Source: Rhipidocladum racemiflorum
Taxonomy: Eukaryota > Streptophyta > Magnoliopsida > Poales > Poaceae
Length of the DNA: 64,000 bases
NCBI GenBank assembly: GCA_036346355.1
Contig: CM070580.1
Span: 26,765,374-26,829,373 of the forward strand
Direction: 5' to 3'
Shown here: positions 24,568 through 36,300 of the stretch, piece by piece
Position numbering within the stretch: position 1 is the first letter of the stretch
How the letters are laid out: each line of letters opens with the position of its first letter
Made by a program: the position numbers and the translations under genes
The notes under the pieces: generated by a model
Databases searched by the model: none
Told to the model about the DNA's origin: nothing
What the model saw: the letters and a program-made list of their open reading frames with translations, nothing else

Positions 24568-25240
24568 TAGGGGTGGATATCGAGCTGACTCGACTCGACT
24601 CGACTCGACTCAACTCGGTTAACTCGTTAAGATAACGAGCCAGCTCAACTCGACTCGTTATCTTAACGAGCTGAAAACTCAACTCGGCTTGACTCGTTAT
24701 AAACTCGAGTTGGCTCGAGTTGACTCGTTAATCTCGTTATAAATGTGAGCAACAAAGCATGCATTAGATACCTCAAACACTGAAACATGGGATTACTGCA
24801 GAACAATGATGGATAGAAATGACTAGGAAGTGGAAATTCATAATTCATAACATTCAGCTAGAGGTGCTCAAATATAGATGACATTTCCAATTCCAACAGG
24901 TGTAGTACATATTAATGAAGAATATAGATGATCGATAGGCTAAACTGTAAGGCAAACTCGAAAAAAGACAGCAAGCTTAGCTACTACATATTAGAAACAT
25001 CAAGTTCTTACATGGGTAAGATGCATATTGCATAAGACAATACAAAGCTTATCTTTTTTTTTCCAAACTCGTTAAACTCGTTAACTCGCTCGTTAAGCTC
25101 GTTAGTTCGCTCGTTTAACTCGTTAACTTAACGAGCTCAAAAACCAACTCGACTCGACTCGTTAAGTAACGAGTTCGAGTCGAGCCAAGTTTCCGAGTAC
25201 TCGTTAAACTCGCGAGTTTCGAGTTTTTTTTCCACCCCTA
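24568..25240. mobile_element. Non-autonomous hAT element (673 bp) with 8-bp target duplication
   Basis: The ends are perfect 10-bp inverted repeats TAGGGGTGGA / TCCACCCCTA. The flanks carry an identical 8-bp duplication CCAACGGT (24560-24567 and 25241-25248), diagnostic of the hAT superfamily. Both subterminal regions (about 24580-24740 and 25065-25230) are packed with short direct and inverted copies of ACTCG / CGAGT and TTAACGAG, as expected for transposase-binding arrays. The centre is AT-rich and has no transposase, so it needs an outside source. The intact ends and duplication suggest a fairly recent insertion. Confidence 0.92.
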
Positions 25241-25248
25241 CCAACGGT

Positions 25249-27411
25249 ATAGCACTAAAACTCATGAAATTTTACACTTAAACTTAGCACTAAAACTCAT
25301 AAAACATGAAACTCATAAAACTAAATACCGGAACTCATAAAATCAATCGCTGAAACTAATGAAACTCGTGTATATACTAGCCAGTAGTGCTCAAATAAAA
25401 ATTGTCAGGTGCGTCGTGACGGCAGTGTGCAACTTGTGTGACTTCTCCGAAGATAAGTCACACTTGCGCCCCGGCCCTGCGATAAAGGAAAAACCACGAG
25501 TTAATTAACCGACGGCACTGGCAGACGGCGCGTAGAATAACACTCCCGCCCCCACGGCCGGACCGGCGGCGCGGCGAAACCTGAAGTCCTGAACGCGGCG
25601 ACGGTTCACGGGCAGGAGGCAGGACTGGCCGCACGCGCGGCGTTGGCGCGCTACAATCTTGTGCCACACCACGGCGGACACGAACAGTCGAACAATGGCA
25701 GTTGGCCCAACGAACAATCCTCTCAAACACAGGATGGACGGGGCCCACTTAACGCCGCCCAGATAATCCCTACAGACACAGGTACGCATGGGCTTAGGCC
25801 CACGATCTGGTGCACTCTGCCGCTCTGAGTCGGTAAGGCAAACAGCCCAACGATGCTGGGTATACTCGGTAAAGCAAGAGGGTATATACATATTACTAGA
25901 TAGATTTCACGCGCTACGCTGCGTGCGGCCAATTTTGATGCAGAGAAGTATTTGGAAAGTAGGACACATAAGGATTGCATCATATGAAAACATCTATATG
26001 ATGATCCATCCTACATCATACTGACAGAGTAATAAATGTATAGGCAGTAGAACAGATGAGAAATAAACTCAAAACTCAGAAGGTTGATTGCCCTTCTCTT
26101 TCGATATCGTTCCTACAGGGGGCTGATATCTTTCTAACCAACAAATCAATAATAAAAATAAACTAAATATTATGCTGATGGTGTCACATGTTTGTGAATT
26201 TACATTATTAGCATCCACCAGCAAAAAAGCAATCTAAATGAAGAAATTGGTACTATATTGAGCATGCGAGAAAACGGCACCTAAAATTAAAGGGCACTGC
26301 TTATGAGACACAAAAAAACTGAACATATATATAAAAAAAGGGCATGATACAGTAATACATATGATTATCCCAACTTACAAATGAATCAGGGATATAAACC
26401 AATAACAAACAGAATGTTTTTCTCTTTTTTTCCAAATAGAACTGCCACCAGCAACAGTGTACATGGTTTTTCATTGGAAATAAACATTCAACACTATAGG
26501 TGAGAAGTTTGTAAAGAAAAAACTTAGTCATGGCAAATAACATCTAGCACAATATGCGAAAGTCTGTAAAGAACAATCTAAGTCACAACAAATAATCTGT
26601 AAAGTTTTGAGCCCATTTACATGATAAGAACAACAACCCAAACTGGAGTCCTGTCACATATGTGCGCTGCCGCAGGTAACAGACCTCCCAAACACTTCTT
26701 CATGCATAGTTTTCCTAAAAAACTATAATGTTAACCTAAATCATTAAATTAGAATCGTGTTGACCATGTGAGACTGTCGCATTTAGTATTTACCTTCATG
26801 AAATGTACAGCATTAGCTTGTGAGCTCTTGGTGGATCTTCAATTTGATCTAAGGGCAAAACCAAATCGAAGCACTGCCCAATTAGCTGAGTATAAATATG
26901 TATGCACCAAGCTACAAAATGGAGAATCTTCTATTGGATTGCTACACATGACCGGCCTTGATATCTCAGTGTATATATCCATCTTAAACATTGGCATAAT
27001 ACTTTCAATGCAGGAGGGAGCTGGCAGGTACTGGAAAAAAGCAAGTATTAGATTACACAGCTTGAACTACTGTGCTAGATAACCGCAAGCGACATGAAAG
27101 GCAACATAATAACAATGGCAGACATAGTAACCGACCTACTTCACCTAGCAGAAAAATTAAAAACAACCCTTTCATATAGTAAAATCAATGTCAACAGCAT
27201 GTTTGTATCATCAATTGGATGCCATAACACTTCATTTCCCTTGTATATTTACAAAACTAATACCATCTCTGCATCTCTAACTCAAGCAAGGACAATGATT
27301 AGCCAAAAGGGCGAATCATGATTCATGAAGCATCAAACAGACCATGGAGGACACAATGCCACAGGGGTGATGGTGAGGCACGAAGCCACAGCCCAAACCC
27401 TAAGTGAGGGT
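25249..27411. other. No gene supported
   Basis: A GC-rich part (25500-25850) gives overlapping open frames on both strands with no recognisable domain. The remainder is AT-rich. The short open frames at 26768-27321 show no family features. Confidence 0.4.
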
Positions 27412-27519
27412 TGTCGGCGTATTTTACGCCAGGGTACCCACTCCCCCGCAATGAATAAATACGGTCGCCAGCGGCAGGCGCGCCGCCACGCCGCGCGAGC
27501 AAGAGACCGCCGGCGCCTG

Positions 27520-27780
27520 GGATGTGGCGGTCAGCCACCACTGGCGCCCAAAGAAGGTGGTCGCCAGCGATGTGGCGACAAACAGCACCACCTGGCGCCA
27601 AGAAGGTGGTCGCCAATGACAGTGGCGACAAAGCCAGCATTGGCGCCACAGTGGTCGCCAGGGACAGTGGCGATCGAGCCGCCACTGGCGCCCAATAAGG
27701 TGGTCGCCAATGGACCGTGGCAATCAAAGTCGCACCACCGGGCGCCAAAGAAGGTGGTCGCCAGCTGGACGTGTGGCGTG
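27520..27780. repeat. GC-rich tandem repeat in U3 of the solo LTR
   Basis: About four to five units of roughly 55-65 bp repeat the words AAGGTGGTCGCCA and a (c)cactggcgcc(c/a)a phrase. It lies 340-600 bp upstream of the LTR TATA box. A comparable but different GC-rich array is present in the Tat LTR near 60.1-60.4 kb. Confidence 0.8.
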
Positions 27781-28118
27781 CAGGCCACTCCCCTAGCGCC
27801 CACCCCCGGCCACGCCCGGGTCAAGGACATTTAATGCGGGTAGTGCGCATTAAATGCAAAGCGTGAAGGCGTGAAGGCTGCAGTATGGCGACGCGCCTTC
27901 CCCAGGTGTGCATTAATTGCGGGAGACGTCACGACTACACCTCACCCCATGACGGAACGGGCGGCGTTGGTGGACATGGGGCCCGAGGCGGGATTGTGAC
28001 GGCTGCGGCAGTCATTAATGGGATGTAAGAACAGTGACGTGCGCATTAAATGAGCCCATGCCAGTGTAATGATTATGGCTTGCAGTGTAAGCCTCCCAGG
28101 CGCCCCCGTCAGTCCGAG

Positions 28119-28126
28119 TATAAAAG
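28119..28126 (+). promoter_or_regulatory. TATA box of the solo LTR
   Basis: TATAAAAG, at the position expected for the U3/R boundary of the LTR at 27412-28407. Confidence 0.75.
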
Positions 28127-28889
28127 GGAGCCGGGGTGCATGGGAGAAGGGGGTTCGATCCTTTGGCAGAGGGTTTTCGTTTCTCTAAGTAAGAACACAA
28201 GCAATACAAAAGAAAGGCAGGACTAGGGCTATTACTCTCCGGAGGGCCTGAACCTGGGTAAAAAACTCCCTGCGTCCCCCGTTGGCCTGAGCCCCTCGGT
28301 ACTCCGGTCGCCTCCGTCTTCCATTCTCAGGCGATTGCCCCGAAAGCCCCCCGTCAGAACCTCATAAGCACCCATCTCGGAGGTGCCTGTTGGCTAGTAC
28401 GCCGACAAGGGTGACGAAATTAAACCTCATACTGCAAAAAAAAAAGAATGATGGAAATAGAGTCATCATCTAAGTGGCCTCTAACTGATGGCAAGCAAAG
28501 CAGAAAATCTGACAGGTCACTCCGAAATTGTCCCAAACGGCAACAACCTTAGTATTGACAATCATCGAGATTGAGCCATTTTCTAAAAACAAGTCAGCTC
28601 ACAGCTTTTATTCCACATTATGCAAGAACAGCCAGAGATAATAATATAGCTGCTTTTAATAAAATCAACTCGCTAGTAAATGAAGAGTTTTCACTCCTTA
28701 TGCTCAACTCATACCAATTTTAGGAGTTTCTTATATTTAAATGCGACACTTCTGAACATTCTTTGAAAAAAATATCAAAACATAAAGCGTGAATTTCAAA
28801 ATTCCCAAGGTTCTCCAGACACCATGAAAACTGGCAGTGTCATTCATGCAACAAATGAGTAGAGCATTCCTGTGAGTAATAAAGAAAAT

Positions 28890-31740
28890 TACCTAAGCAT
28901 TTTAAATATTTGGGAGTAGGTGGCGGCTGATCAATATATACCATAGAGTCTCCAGCATGGAGAAGCACATAAAGAGGTAGTCCAGCTCTTATAATTTTCT
29001 TTCCCAAACAATCAAAGGATCAGCAATTAAACCAGTAAGCCAAAATACATAAATTTGTTATCTTTATTTGTAACTTACGGTGCAAACAGATGACAGGCTA
29101 CCAATGATGCAAGAAAGTTATTAAAATCATGAAACAGTTATACGTGAAGGAATACACCACTGTTATAGATAATTACCTGGGTTAAAGAGGCAAATATGAA
29201 CAAAAAGGTGGTAAAGGGAAGTGCACCAACAAGAGCATGTCAGCAAACTGCAGCTGGAGATTCGAAGAACCATTATTTTATGATGAACTTTAATGTATTA
29301 GATTGACACAGTAGATGCATTATGCATGAATAGATAAGTCATACTACAGGATAATAGATAATAAGAGTCTACATTATGCTAAATTTAACAGTAGAATCTG
29401 TAAATGCACAGAGGCAACAAAGCGGCTGGTAAGTTACCTTTTGAAGACATAGAACAACAAAGGGGACAAATATCAATGAGAAGTACAGAGGTAGCCTAGT
29501 AGCGTACTTTGTTGTTCAACATAATCACGCTGGTCTTATATTTCGGTAGCAATCTGAGCATCACAAGATTAAAAATATGAACAAATAATTCATTTAGCTG
29601 ATGAAAGATACGAAGATATTATTTAGAATTCTCGGCAAGCCAATTCTAATACTGTAAAAGGTTTGATCGTCGAAATAAATATCAATGTAGTGAAGCTAAA
29701 TACCTGGCCATTTGTTAGGCATTGTAGACGACCTAGCTGAGACCAAGTAAGCGAACCGTGAGGTTGATCCAACACTAAATCGATGATGGCGCTATGGCAG
29801 GACCCGAACACCAACACCGTCAAGTGATGAATGCATCACAACTGGCGAAGTAATTCACGATTAAGTTGAGAAAGTCAATTTGCTCTGGAAAAATAGAATT
29901 GTATATTGATTTGACAACTCAACTGACTAAAACATAATGAGAACACTAATGGAGAGAACAAGCCTGAAATGTCAATGTCTGGCAAACACCTTCAGAGAAG
30001 AGCGTCACAGTTTAAGTGAAGCACTGAAGTTGAAAACCTAGGCCATAATAACCAAGAAAATTTTCAGAAATTCCTAATAAGACCTGGAAGAAACGGCCTG
30101 TAGGGCCTACAGACTGTTGCCTTTCCTTGCAAGAATCCTCAGGCCTGCAACTCTGCATGCCTTGTGGAGTTTACTTATTGGCCCAGTCGTCCAGCAATCA
30201 AGCAGGGAAGCTCCCAGCTCCAACTCTGAAAAGAGTAGATAGAAAACCAGTACAGGGGACAGGAGAGATGACTTTGGTAATCGTCACTCCATACCATCAT
30301 GCAGTTGATCCAGGTACCTCACTTTGGTTCATTTCATGGAAACATTATCATACTACTTTAATATTGCAGCTGTGCTTGTATACATGAGAGGAGCGTAACA
30401 GTGTACATGGGTGCAGGTAGGAGCATACAGTGCAGCGGCATCAAGGTGACACCACTCAGATCAGGGGGGATAGATCAAGATCGAGGAAGGATTTTCTTCT
30501 GAACATAAGGCCTTGTGTCAGCTATTCTTGTAGTTATCGTTAGCAATTGAATAAAAGAAGTGAATGGAAGTAGGTGAGGGCCTGTGAGAACCTATTAAGT
30601 GTTAACCTGTGGACCTTTGATTGTGTAAAATATAGCTCAAATATGCAGTGAATTACTAATAATGACATCAAAATATGTATAAAATATGTTTTCAATTTGA
30701 CAAAAACAAACTTTAAATATGAATATCACCCTATGTTTTCATACTATTAGGTCCAAATGTAGCTCTATTCAGAATATTTCTAACAAGATAAATAAATTAT
30801 CCTGAATAAGGATAGGTAGCTATTACAGAAGGCGATTTTACTGGACCAAGATATTGCATGCATTGCTTCTTCAGGAGAGCTGTTGGACACTCTGGAAGAT
30901 CAACATCCTTTCCCTCGTCAATGTCAAGGCTACATATGCACACAAAAAAAGAGACTAAAAATCATGGTATAGCAATGCAACACTGAGCATACCCTTATCT
31001 TATATGCAAATCTCTTTAGTCATACACTTTGCCCCGATTCATTCCAATAGCAGAATTTGCAAAATGAAACAGATAATGCAGACGACGGCGAAGCTATTAC
31101 CAGTAGAAGAACAGCTCGCCAGCTTAGCTTTGGCATCAAGCATCATAGTAGAAACGCAGACTGCAGCCATATCTATCTCGTGGGTCGATCTATACACCAA
31201 CAAATGGATATCCTTGTTAGGATTACATCGAAAATTCTGCATACGAAAATATAGCAAGGTAGGGACATAAACTTGCATAACACCAGCTTCAAAGCCCTGC
31301 CGTCTCTGGATAAACACTAACGTACCTGTACCGAGCTCATAAACAACAGCAACTTCAACACAGATAGCATAGTAATACTGGAAAATCTGGGAAAAAATCA
31401 TTTTTTTAGAATTTCTGATAGCAATCGATGCACAAAAGACAGATGAAGCAAAACCTTGGATGCATTGAGGCAGCCATAGTTCCAGCGCGAGGTGGCAATC
31501 TCCGGTTTGGGGTCATCGAAGAAGGAGACGGTGTTGTCCCGAGCGGCGTAAGGTCGAGCGGCTGCTACCTCCATCAATCGCCACCACAAACTATCGCTCC
31601 GGCACATGTTCTGCAACTGGGTCGCGTCGGTTGCACTGGTGTTGGTGGTGGAAGCAGCGTCTTCTCGGGGCTGGCCATGCCAGATGCAGGCGACGGCGAG
31701 CGCGCGCTCCCGCGCGAGGACCGCTGATGCTCCATAGGGG
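28890..31740 (-). pseudogene. Exon-like segments of an unidentified minus-strand gene
   Basis: Several minus-strand segments look like exons with splice-like edges. In order: about 31720-31450 (contains SLWWRLMEVAAARPYAARDN and FFDDPKPEIATSRWNYGC, then a GT after NASK); about 31378-31328 (YYYAICVEVAVVYELGTG, preceded by a pyrimidine-rich AG and followed by gtacgt); about 30940-30840 (DEGKDVDLPECPTALLKKQC, good pyrimidine-rich acceptor); 29823-29703 (IIDLVLDQPHGSLTWSQLGR, donor CAG|GTATTT); about 29505-29437 (LPLYFSLIFVPFVVLCLQK, a likely membrane segment); and about 28975-28893 (AGLPLYVLLHAGDSMVYIDQ, donor TTAG|GTAATT). The segments lie in a consistent order but I could not join their reading frames or name the protein. 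It may be a diverged membrane-protein gene or a pseudogene. Confidence 0.35.
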
Positions 31741-31749
31741 GTAGCCGAT

Positions 31750-32060
31750 GGAGGACTCCCAGCTCGGCGGAGTGCCCCCCTCCCGAAGATTCCAGGGGAT
31801 TAGGGCAGGAGGTGGAGCCGGAGGCCGGAGCAGCGCGTGCCGATCGAGGATTCCCAGGTCGACGGAGTGCCCCCTCTCGAAGATTCCAGGGGGATCAGGG
31901 CAGGAGGCGGAGTTGGAGCAGCGCGAGCGAGAATGGAAGGATGAGGTGAGGGCAACGGCGGAAGAGCGATGCGAGGGGGCAGGAGGCGGAGCCGGCGCAG
32001 CGCGAGCGAGGACGGAAAGGCGATGGTGAGGGCGACGGCGGAAGGGCGACGCGAGGGCCT
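31750..32060. repeat. GC-rich direct repeats, two pairs
   Basis: A roughly 98-bp unit (gaggactcccagctcggcgg ... agattccaggggattagggc) at about 31751 recurs near 31848. An overlapping unit of about 78 bp (gcaggaggcggag ... cagcgcgagcgag ... gcgatgcgag) at about 31900 recurs near 31979. The array could be the first exon or promoter region of the minus-strand gene-like segments, but the reading frames there are low complexity. Confidence 0.75.
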
Positions 32061-32164
32061 AGGCGAGGGCGACGGCGGCGAGGCGCAAGGAAGCCGAATC
32101 GAGGGCGTGAGGCGTGGAGGAACTCTCGAGACCCGATTCGGTGGTGATTAATCGGCCGTCGATT

Positions 32165-32767
32165 GGGAAACGGCTCGAGCAGGATGGCCACCGAGGACCC
32201 GCGCGCAAAACCGGGAAAATGGCAGGCCTTCACCGCGCAGAATGCTCGACACGCACGAAGGACCCGGATGGGAATCGGCAGAACCGAAGGGGCTCAGCGC
32301 ACAGGAGGATGACGTGGCTATGCCCTGAGCTCGCGAACTGTAGGCTCTTTAATATAAGTTAATATTGGGAAACGGCTCGAGCAGGATGGCCACCGAGGAC
32401 CCGCGCGCAAAACCGGGAAAATGGCGGGCCTTCACCGCGCGTAATGCTCGACACGCACGGCGACCCGGATGGGAATTCCAGAATCAAGGGGCTCAGCGCA
32501 CAGGAGGATGACGTGGCTATGCCCTGAGCTCGCGAACTGTAGGCTCTTTAATATAAGTTAATATTGGTAAACGGCTCGAGCAGGATGGCCACCGAGGACC
32601 CGCGCGCAAAACCGGGAAAATGGCAGGCCTTCACCGCGCAGAATGCTCGACACGCACGAAGGACCCGGATGGGAATCGGCAGAACCGAAGGGGCTCAGCG
32701 CACAGGAGGATGACGTGGCTATGCCCTGAGCTCACGAACCGTAGGCTCTTTAATATAAGTTAATATT
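32165..32767. repeat. Three tandem copies of an about 200-bp unit
   Basis: Copies begin at 32165, 32367 and 32566, each with the order gggaaacggctcgagcagga ... ggatgacgtggctatgccct ... gaac(t/c)gtaggctctttaat. Copies 1 and 3 are more alike than either is to copy 2, which carries a shortened gcacggcgacccgg phrase. The array ends 83 bp before the Tekay element. Function unknown; it is not part of the LTR element. Confidence 0.9.
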
Positions 32768-32845
32768 AATATTGCTAATGTGAGGTTAACTCACCAATTT
32801 TTTGGTGATGACGTATGTAGGTGTTATCACACGACGGCCCTCTCT

Positions 32846-32850
32846 TCACT
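32846..32850. repeat. Target-site duplication TCACT, left
   Basis: The five bases TCACT immediately precede the 5' LTR and match 45552-45556 after the 3' LTR. Confidence 0.92.
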
Positions 32851-35800
32851 TGTAACATCCTCGTTTTGGCTTTCTGGAGAAAAACCTAATTAAAATAAAG
32901 TAAATTCAAAAGTTGGAGTTTCTTTGGTGTTTATATTAACCTGGCATCCATTCCCCTTCGAAATCGGGAATTAATTCCCTCCCGGGCGAAAAATCGGATT
33001 TTCCAGATCACTGCATTCTAAAATTCACCCGAGTCCAAAAGCGCTCCAAAAATCTCCAAACCACTTCTAAAATGTTCCAAATATTCCGAAATGATTTTAG
33101 GAATCATTTCCCGGATTTTTGGACAACCGTTCCTATTTTATCTCGCGCGGCTTTTGTTTAATGCCTGCGATCCGCGCCCGTATATTCAATTCCACAAAAT
33201 TCATCCAAATTCAACCAAACCACTTCCATTGAGTCCCAAATATTCTAAAATGGCTCTAGGAATTTTTCCGGAATTTTTAGGCCATTTTTCCTTATTTTTC
33301 CCTAGGGTGGAACATTTGCGTAAAGGAGGACCAATGAGGAGGTGCCACGTGTCATGCACTGTTCATCATCCTCAACCTCTAGCCATGGCATGAACTTTGG
33401 AGCTTCAAAGTCAACGAAAATGGAGATGCTCTCTTTAATCACTCATAACTCCCTCCACGCAACTCCAAATCAATCACCGCCGGATCCGTTGGGATCACAA
33501 CGGACTCCTCTTCCTATCCATGGAGTTGTTGCACCCGAAATCGCGTTGGTTTTTGAGCGGTTGCTAGAAACCCGAAATCCACTCTTTTGGAGATTGCGCG
33601 GCCGTTCCTAGTCCGTTCCGCGTGATTCCACCTCTCATCTCTCCGTATAAGAGTCCTCTTTCCGTTAGTATAACCCTTCTTTAGTCTCTCAAACCCAATC
33701 GGCCGCAAGATCAAGAAAACCGACGAGCTCTCGTGTTCTTCGCGTTCTTCGTGTTCTTGCTCATATCTTCCACTCCGGTGGATCTTTCTTCCTCCCGTTC
33801 GTTTCCATGTGTTAGTATGGATGTCTAGTCTCTAATCCATCCATCAATTTCAGGGTTCATCAAGTTTCCTCGACGAATTTCGCGTTTTGCTCGTTTCGGC
33901 CGAACCCGTGTTTTTCGTCGAATTCATCCGTTCCGGTGAGTTTCAATCCAATTCCCTCCTCCTAGATGTTGCTAAGGAGGTCCTCTAGAGGTTCTAGCTT
34001 TTTGTTTGGATCGAATCCATGCAAAATTGGGAGAAAAATCAAGTTTTGGAAAAACTTGTGTTCTTTTTTTCTTTTTTTGGCTTGCTCTGTTCTTGGAGTG
34101 GAGCTCCCTGTGCAGGTGGGCCCCTTGCCGCCGGCCGGCCGCCATGCTGCCGGCTGGCCTTGCCGTCTGTGGCCTCCACAGCCATACTGCCTCGCTGCTG
34201 GCCGGCCGCCGCCGCCGCCGCCCCCTCCTGGCCGGCCACCCCTCCCCTTCCTCTCTCTCTCCTCAACCTCTCTCTCCTCCATGGATGGCCTAAGCAAGCT
34301 TCCAGAGGAAGCCATCTCCTCTTCCTCTCTCTCTATGACGTGTGGGTCCCACCCGTCATACACCCACCAGTCAAAGTCAAAGTCAGCCGGTCAAACTTTG
34401 ACCCAGTCAAAACCCGAGAGGAATATTCCCGAATATTCCCGGTTTTGATTTATTCGATATTCAAACTTCTAAGCTCATAACTTTCTCATCCGAACTCCGC
34501 TTGACCTCATTCAAATTTCTAAATTCATCATAAATCAAGACCTTACTGCCAGTACTAATTTTATAATTTTTGGATTTTATTTATTTTATGTTATTTATGT
34601 TTTGCCTCGTTTTGCGTGTAGTCGACGATCCTTGCGATCCCGATTTCGCCGTCGAGCCTTCCGAGTTCGACACCGCCAAGAATCGAAGGCAAGTCTCCTT
34701 GATGCACTTTGCTCCTACGTTTGCGAAATAATTTAAAACTGTTTATAAAGTTGCATGGCTATGTTTAATGAAATATGTCAAATATAAGAGCTAGTTATTC
34801 CGAACTTGTTAATTCCTCCATGACATTGTTAACCATATCCATTGTAACCCTAGAACATTGTTTATACCATGCATATGTTTATATGGTATCCGTTGCTATG
34901 TAGTACGGTAGAATTGCTTAGGACCTTTTCCGATAAAACAACCCATGGGTGGGATTATTCAAAAAGAATGTTATTAAACGTGATTTGAAAGTTATTAATA
35001 TGGTTTTGGTCCTGTTTTCTAAAATAAAAGAAAAGGAAAATGATTTTGACTTGGGCGGCCTGGAATGTCGGGTGGAAGCGGATCAAGCCTTGATCCTTTT
35101 GTGCAAAGTACCGCCCCAAGTCATATAAGGACCGACGCTTATGATTGCCATTTTAAGCATAACCGCATTACCACAGGTCTATAATGGTACGACCTGGCTC
35201 ACTAATTTGTAGAAGCCTAGTTTAGACTCGCCACTCGGTTGTTGTGTGAGAGCCGGACGGAGGCATTGTTGTGGATGTTGTTTTGCTCACACGGCGCAAG
35301 AGGGGGCTTCAGATCAGTGGAGGGAACCCTAACAATGGTGAAACCTCGGCCGGGTGGGTCTAGCTAGGTAGATACATTGTAACGGCCTTGTCAAGATATC
35401 CCTCAAGCACACCTAAGGAAGTGTGTTAATTGCATGGCAACAAGGGTATATCTTGTCTTGTGGGTAAAGTTGTACACCTCTGCAGAGTATAAACTATTCG
35501 AATAGCCGTGTTTACTGGCCAAAGGCAAAGCAAGAAATGCTTTCATATTGGTAGACTTTGTTTTTGTTTTTAAAACCAAAAAGTGTTTTGTTTTGGGGTT
35601 CGGGAGTGGTTAGAACTCTCGAATGTTGTTTGGCGGAAAGAGCCAACCAGGTGGAAAGAACCTGCTTTACATTTGACGGATGGAGTCGCATGATTAACTT
35701 TGATCTTTTAAACTGTTGGCGGATAGAGCCTTTATGTTAGTGATGGTGGATAGAACCTCACTACAATAATAAATAATTCAATTATTACAAAAGAGTTGTA

Positions 35801-36280
35801 AAATATGCTTTGTGAAATTTATTACTTAAGTATGATTTAATCAAATGTGGCTTTATGCAAATAAACCCTATTAAGCTTCCTTTGGAAAGCCCCTCATGAT
35901 CATAATTCCCGACTTGCTGAGTACTTTTGTACTCACGTGCTACACCAACATTGTAATCATCAGAAATTTATCAAGATGCCGAAGAGGAGGAGGAGTTCTT
36001 CGAGGAGGATTGCCAGGAGGGCTAGTTATGCGTTCCTAGTAAATGCTGTGGCGTTGTGGCGTTCGCTCGTTGCTTTCTTTTGCTTCCATTGTTTTGAGTG
36101 TCCTGGCCGTTGGACCGAGTATTGTAATAAGTGGCCATGTGGCCCATACTTGAATATTTACATTACAAGTTTCGTTATGTTCGGCAATGATGTATCATCG
36201 TGGATCGTGTGTACTAGCTACCGATCCGGGACTAGTAATGGAAATACACAGAGATTCTCGATAGCCGATCCGGTCTCACA
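32851..36280 (+). repeat. 5' LTR of the Tekay-type element
   Basis: It starts TGTAACATCC and ends GGTCTCACA, 3430 bp. A promoter-like TATAAGAG lies at 33646-33653. A GC-rich block at about 34110-34240 differs strongly from the 3' LTR although both sides of it match almost base for base. Open frames shared by both LTRs (for instance 33342-33611) lie in the promoter region and are not supported as genes. Confidence 0.92.
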
Positions 36281-36285
36281 AATGG

Positions 36286-36297
36286 TGGTATCGAGCC
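36286..36297 (+). promoter_or_regulatory. Primer-binding site (tRNA-Met type)
   Basis: TGGTATCGAGCC, five bases after the 5' LTR. It matches the usual initiator tRNA-Met complement TGGTATCAGAGC apart from a missing A and one changed base. Confidence 0.8.
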
Positions 36298-36300
36298 TGG

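Larger units (their letters stand above)
27412..28407 (+). mobile_element. Solo LTR (996 bp) with target duplication AGGGT
   Basis: It begins TGTCGGCG and ends CGCCGACA, giving the TG...CA ends and 8-bp inverted repeat typical of LTRs. Both flanks are AGGGT (27407-27411 and 28408-28412), a 5-bp target duplication. A TATAAAAG box lies at 28119-28126, and the following R/U5-like part includes a tgggtaaaaaactccctgcg phrase seen in grass Ty3 LTRs. No second LTR or coding region adjoins it. The GC-rich array at 27520-27780 creates long open frames that are not genes. Confidence 0.9.

Noticed and set aside
27323..27834. 141-169 codon frames on both strands
   Set aside because: They coincide with the GC-rich tandem array in the U3 of the solo LTR.
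33342..33611. 89-codon frame identical in both Tekay LTRs
   Set aside because: Identity is explained by LTR duplication; the position overlaps the promoter region and no domain is seen.
33962..34480. Several 95-160 codon frames, Pro/Ala/Gly-rich
   Set aside because: LTR sequence with the GC-rich hypervariable block; frames differ between the two LTR copies.
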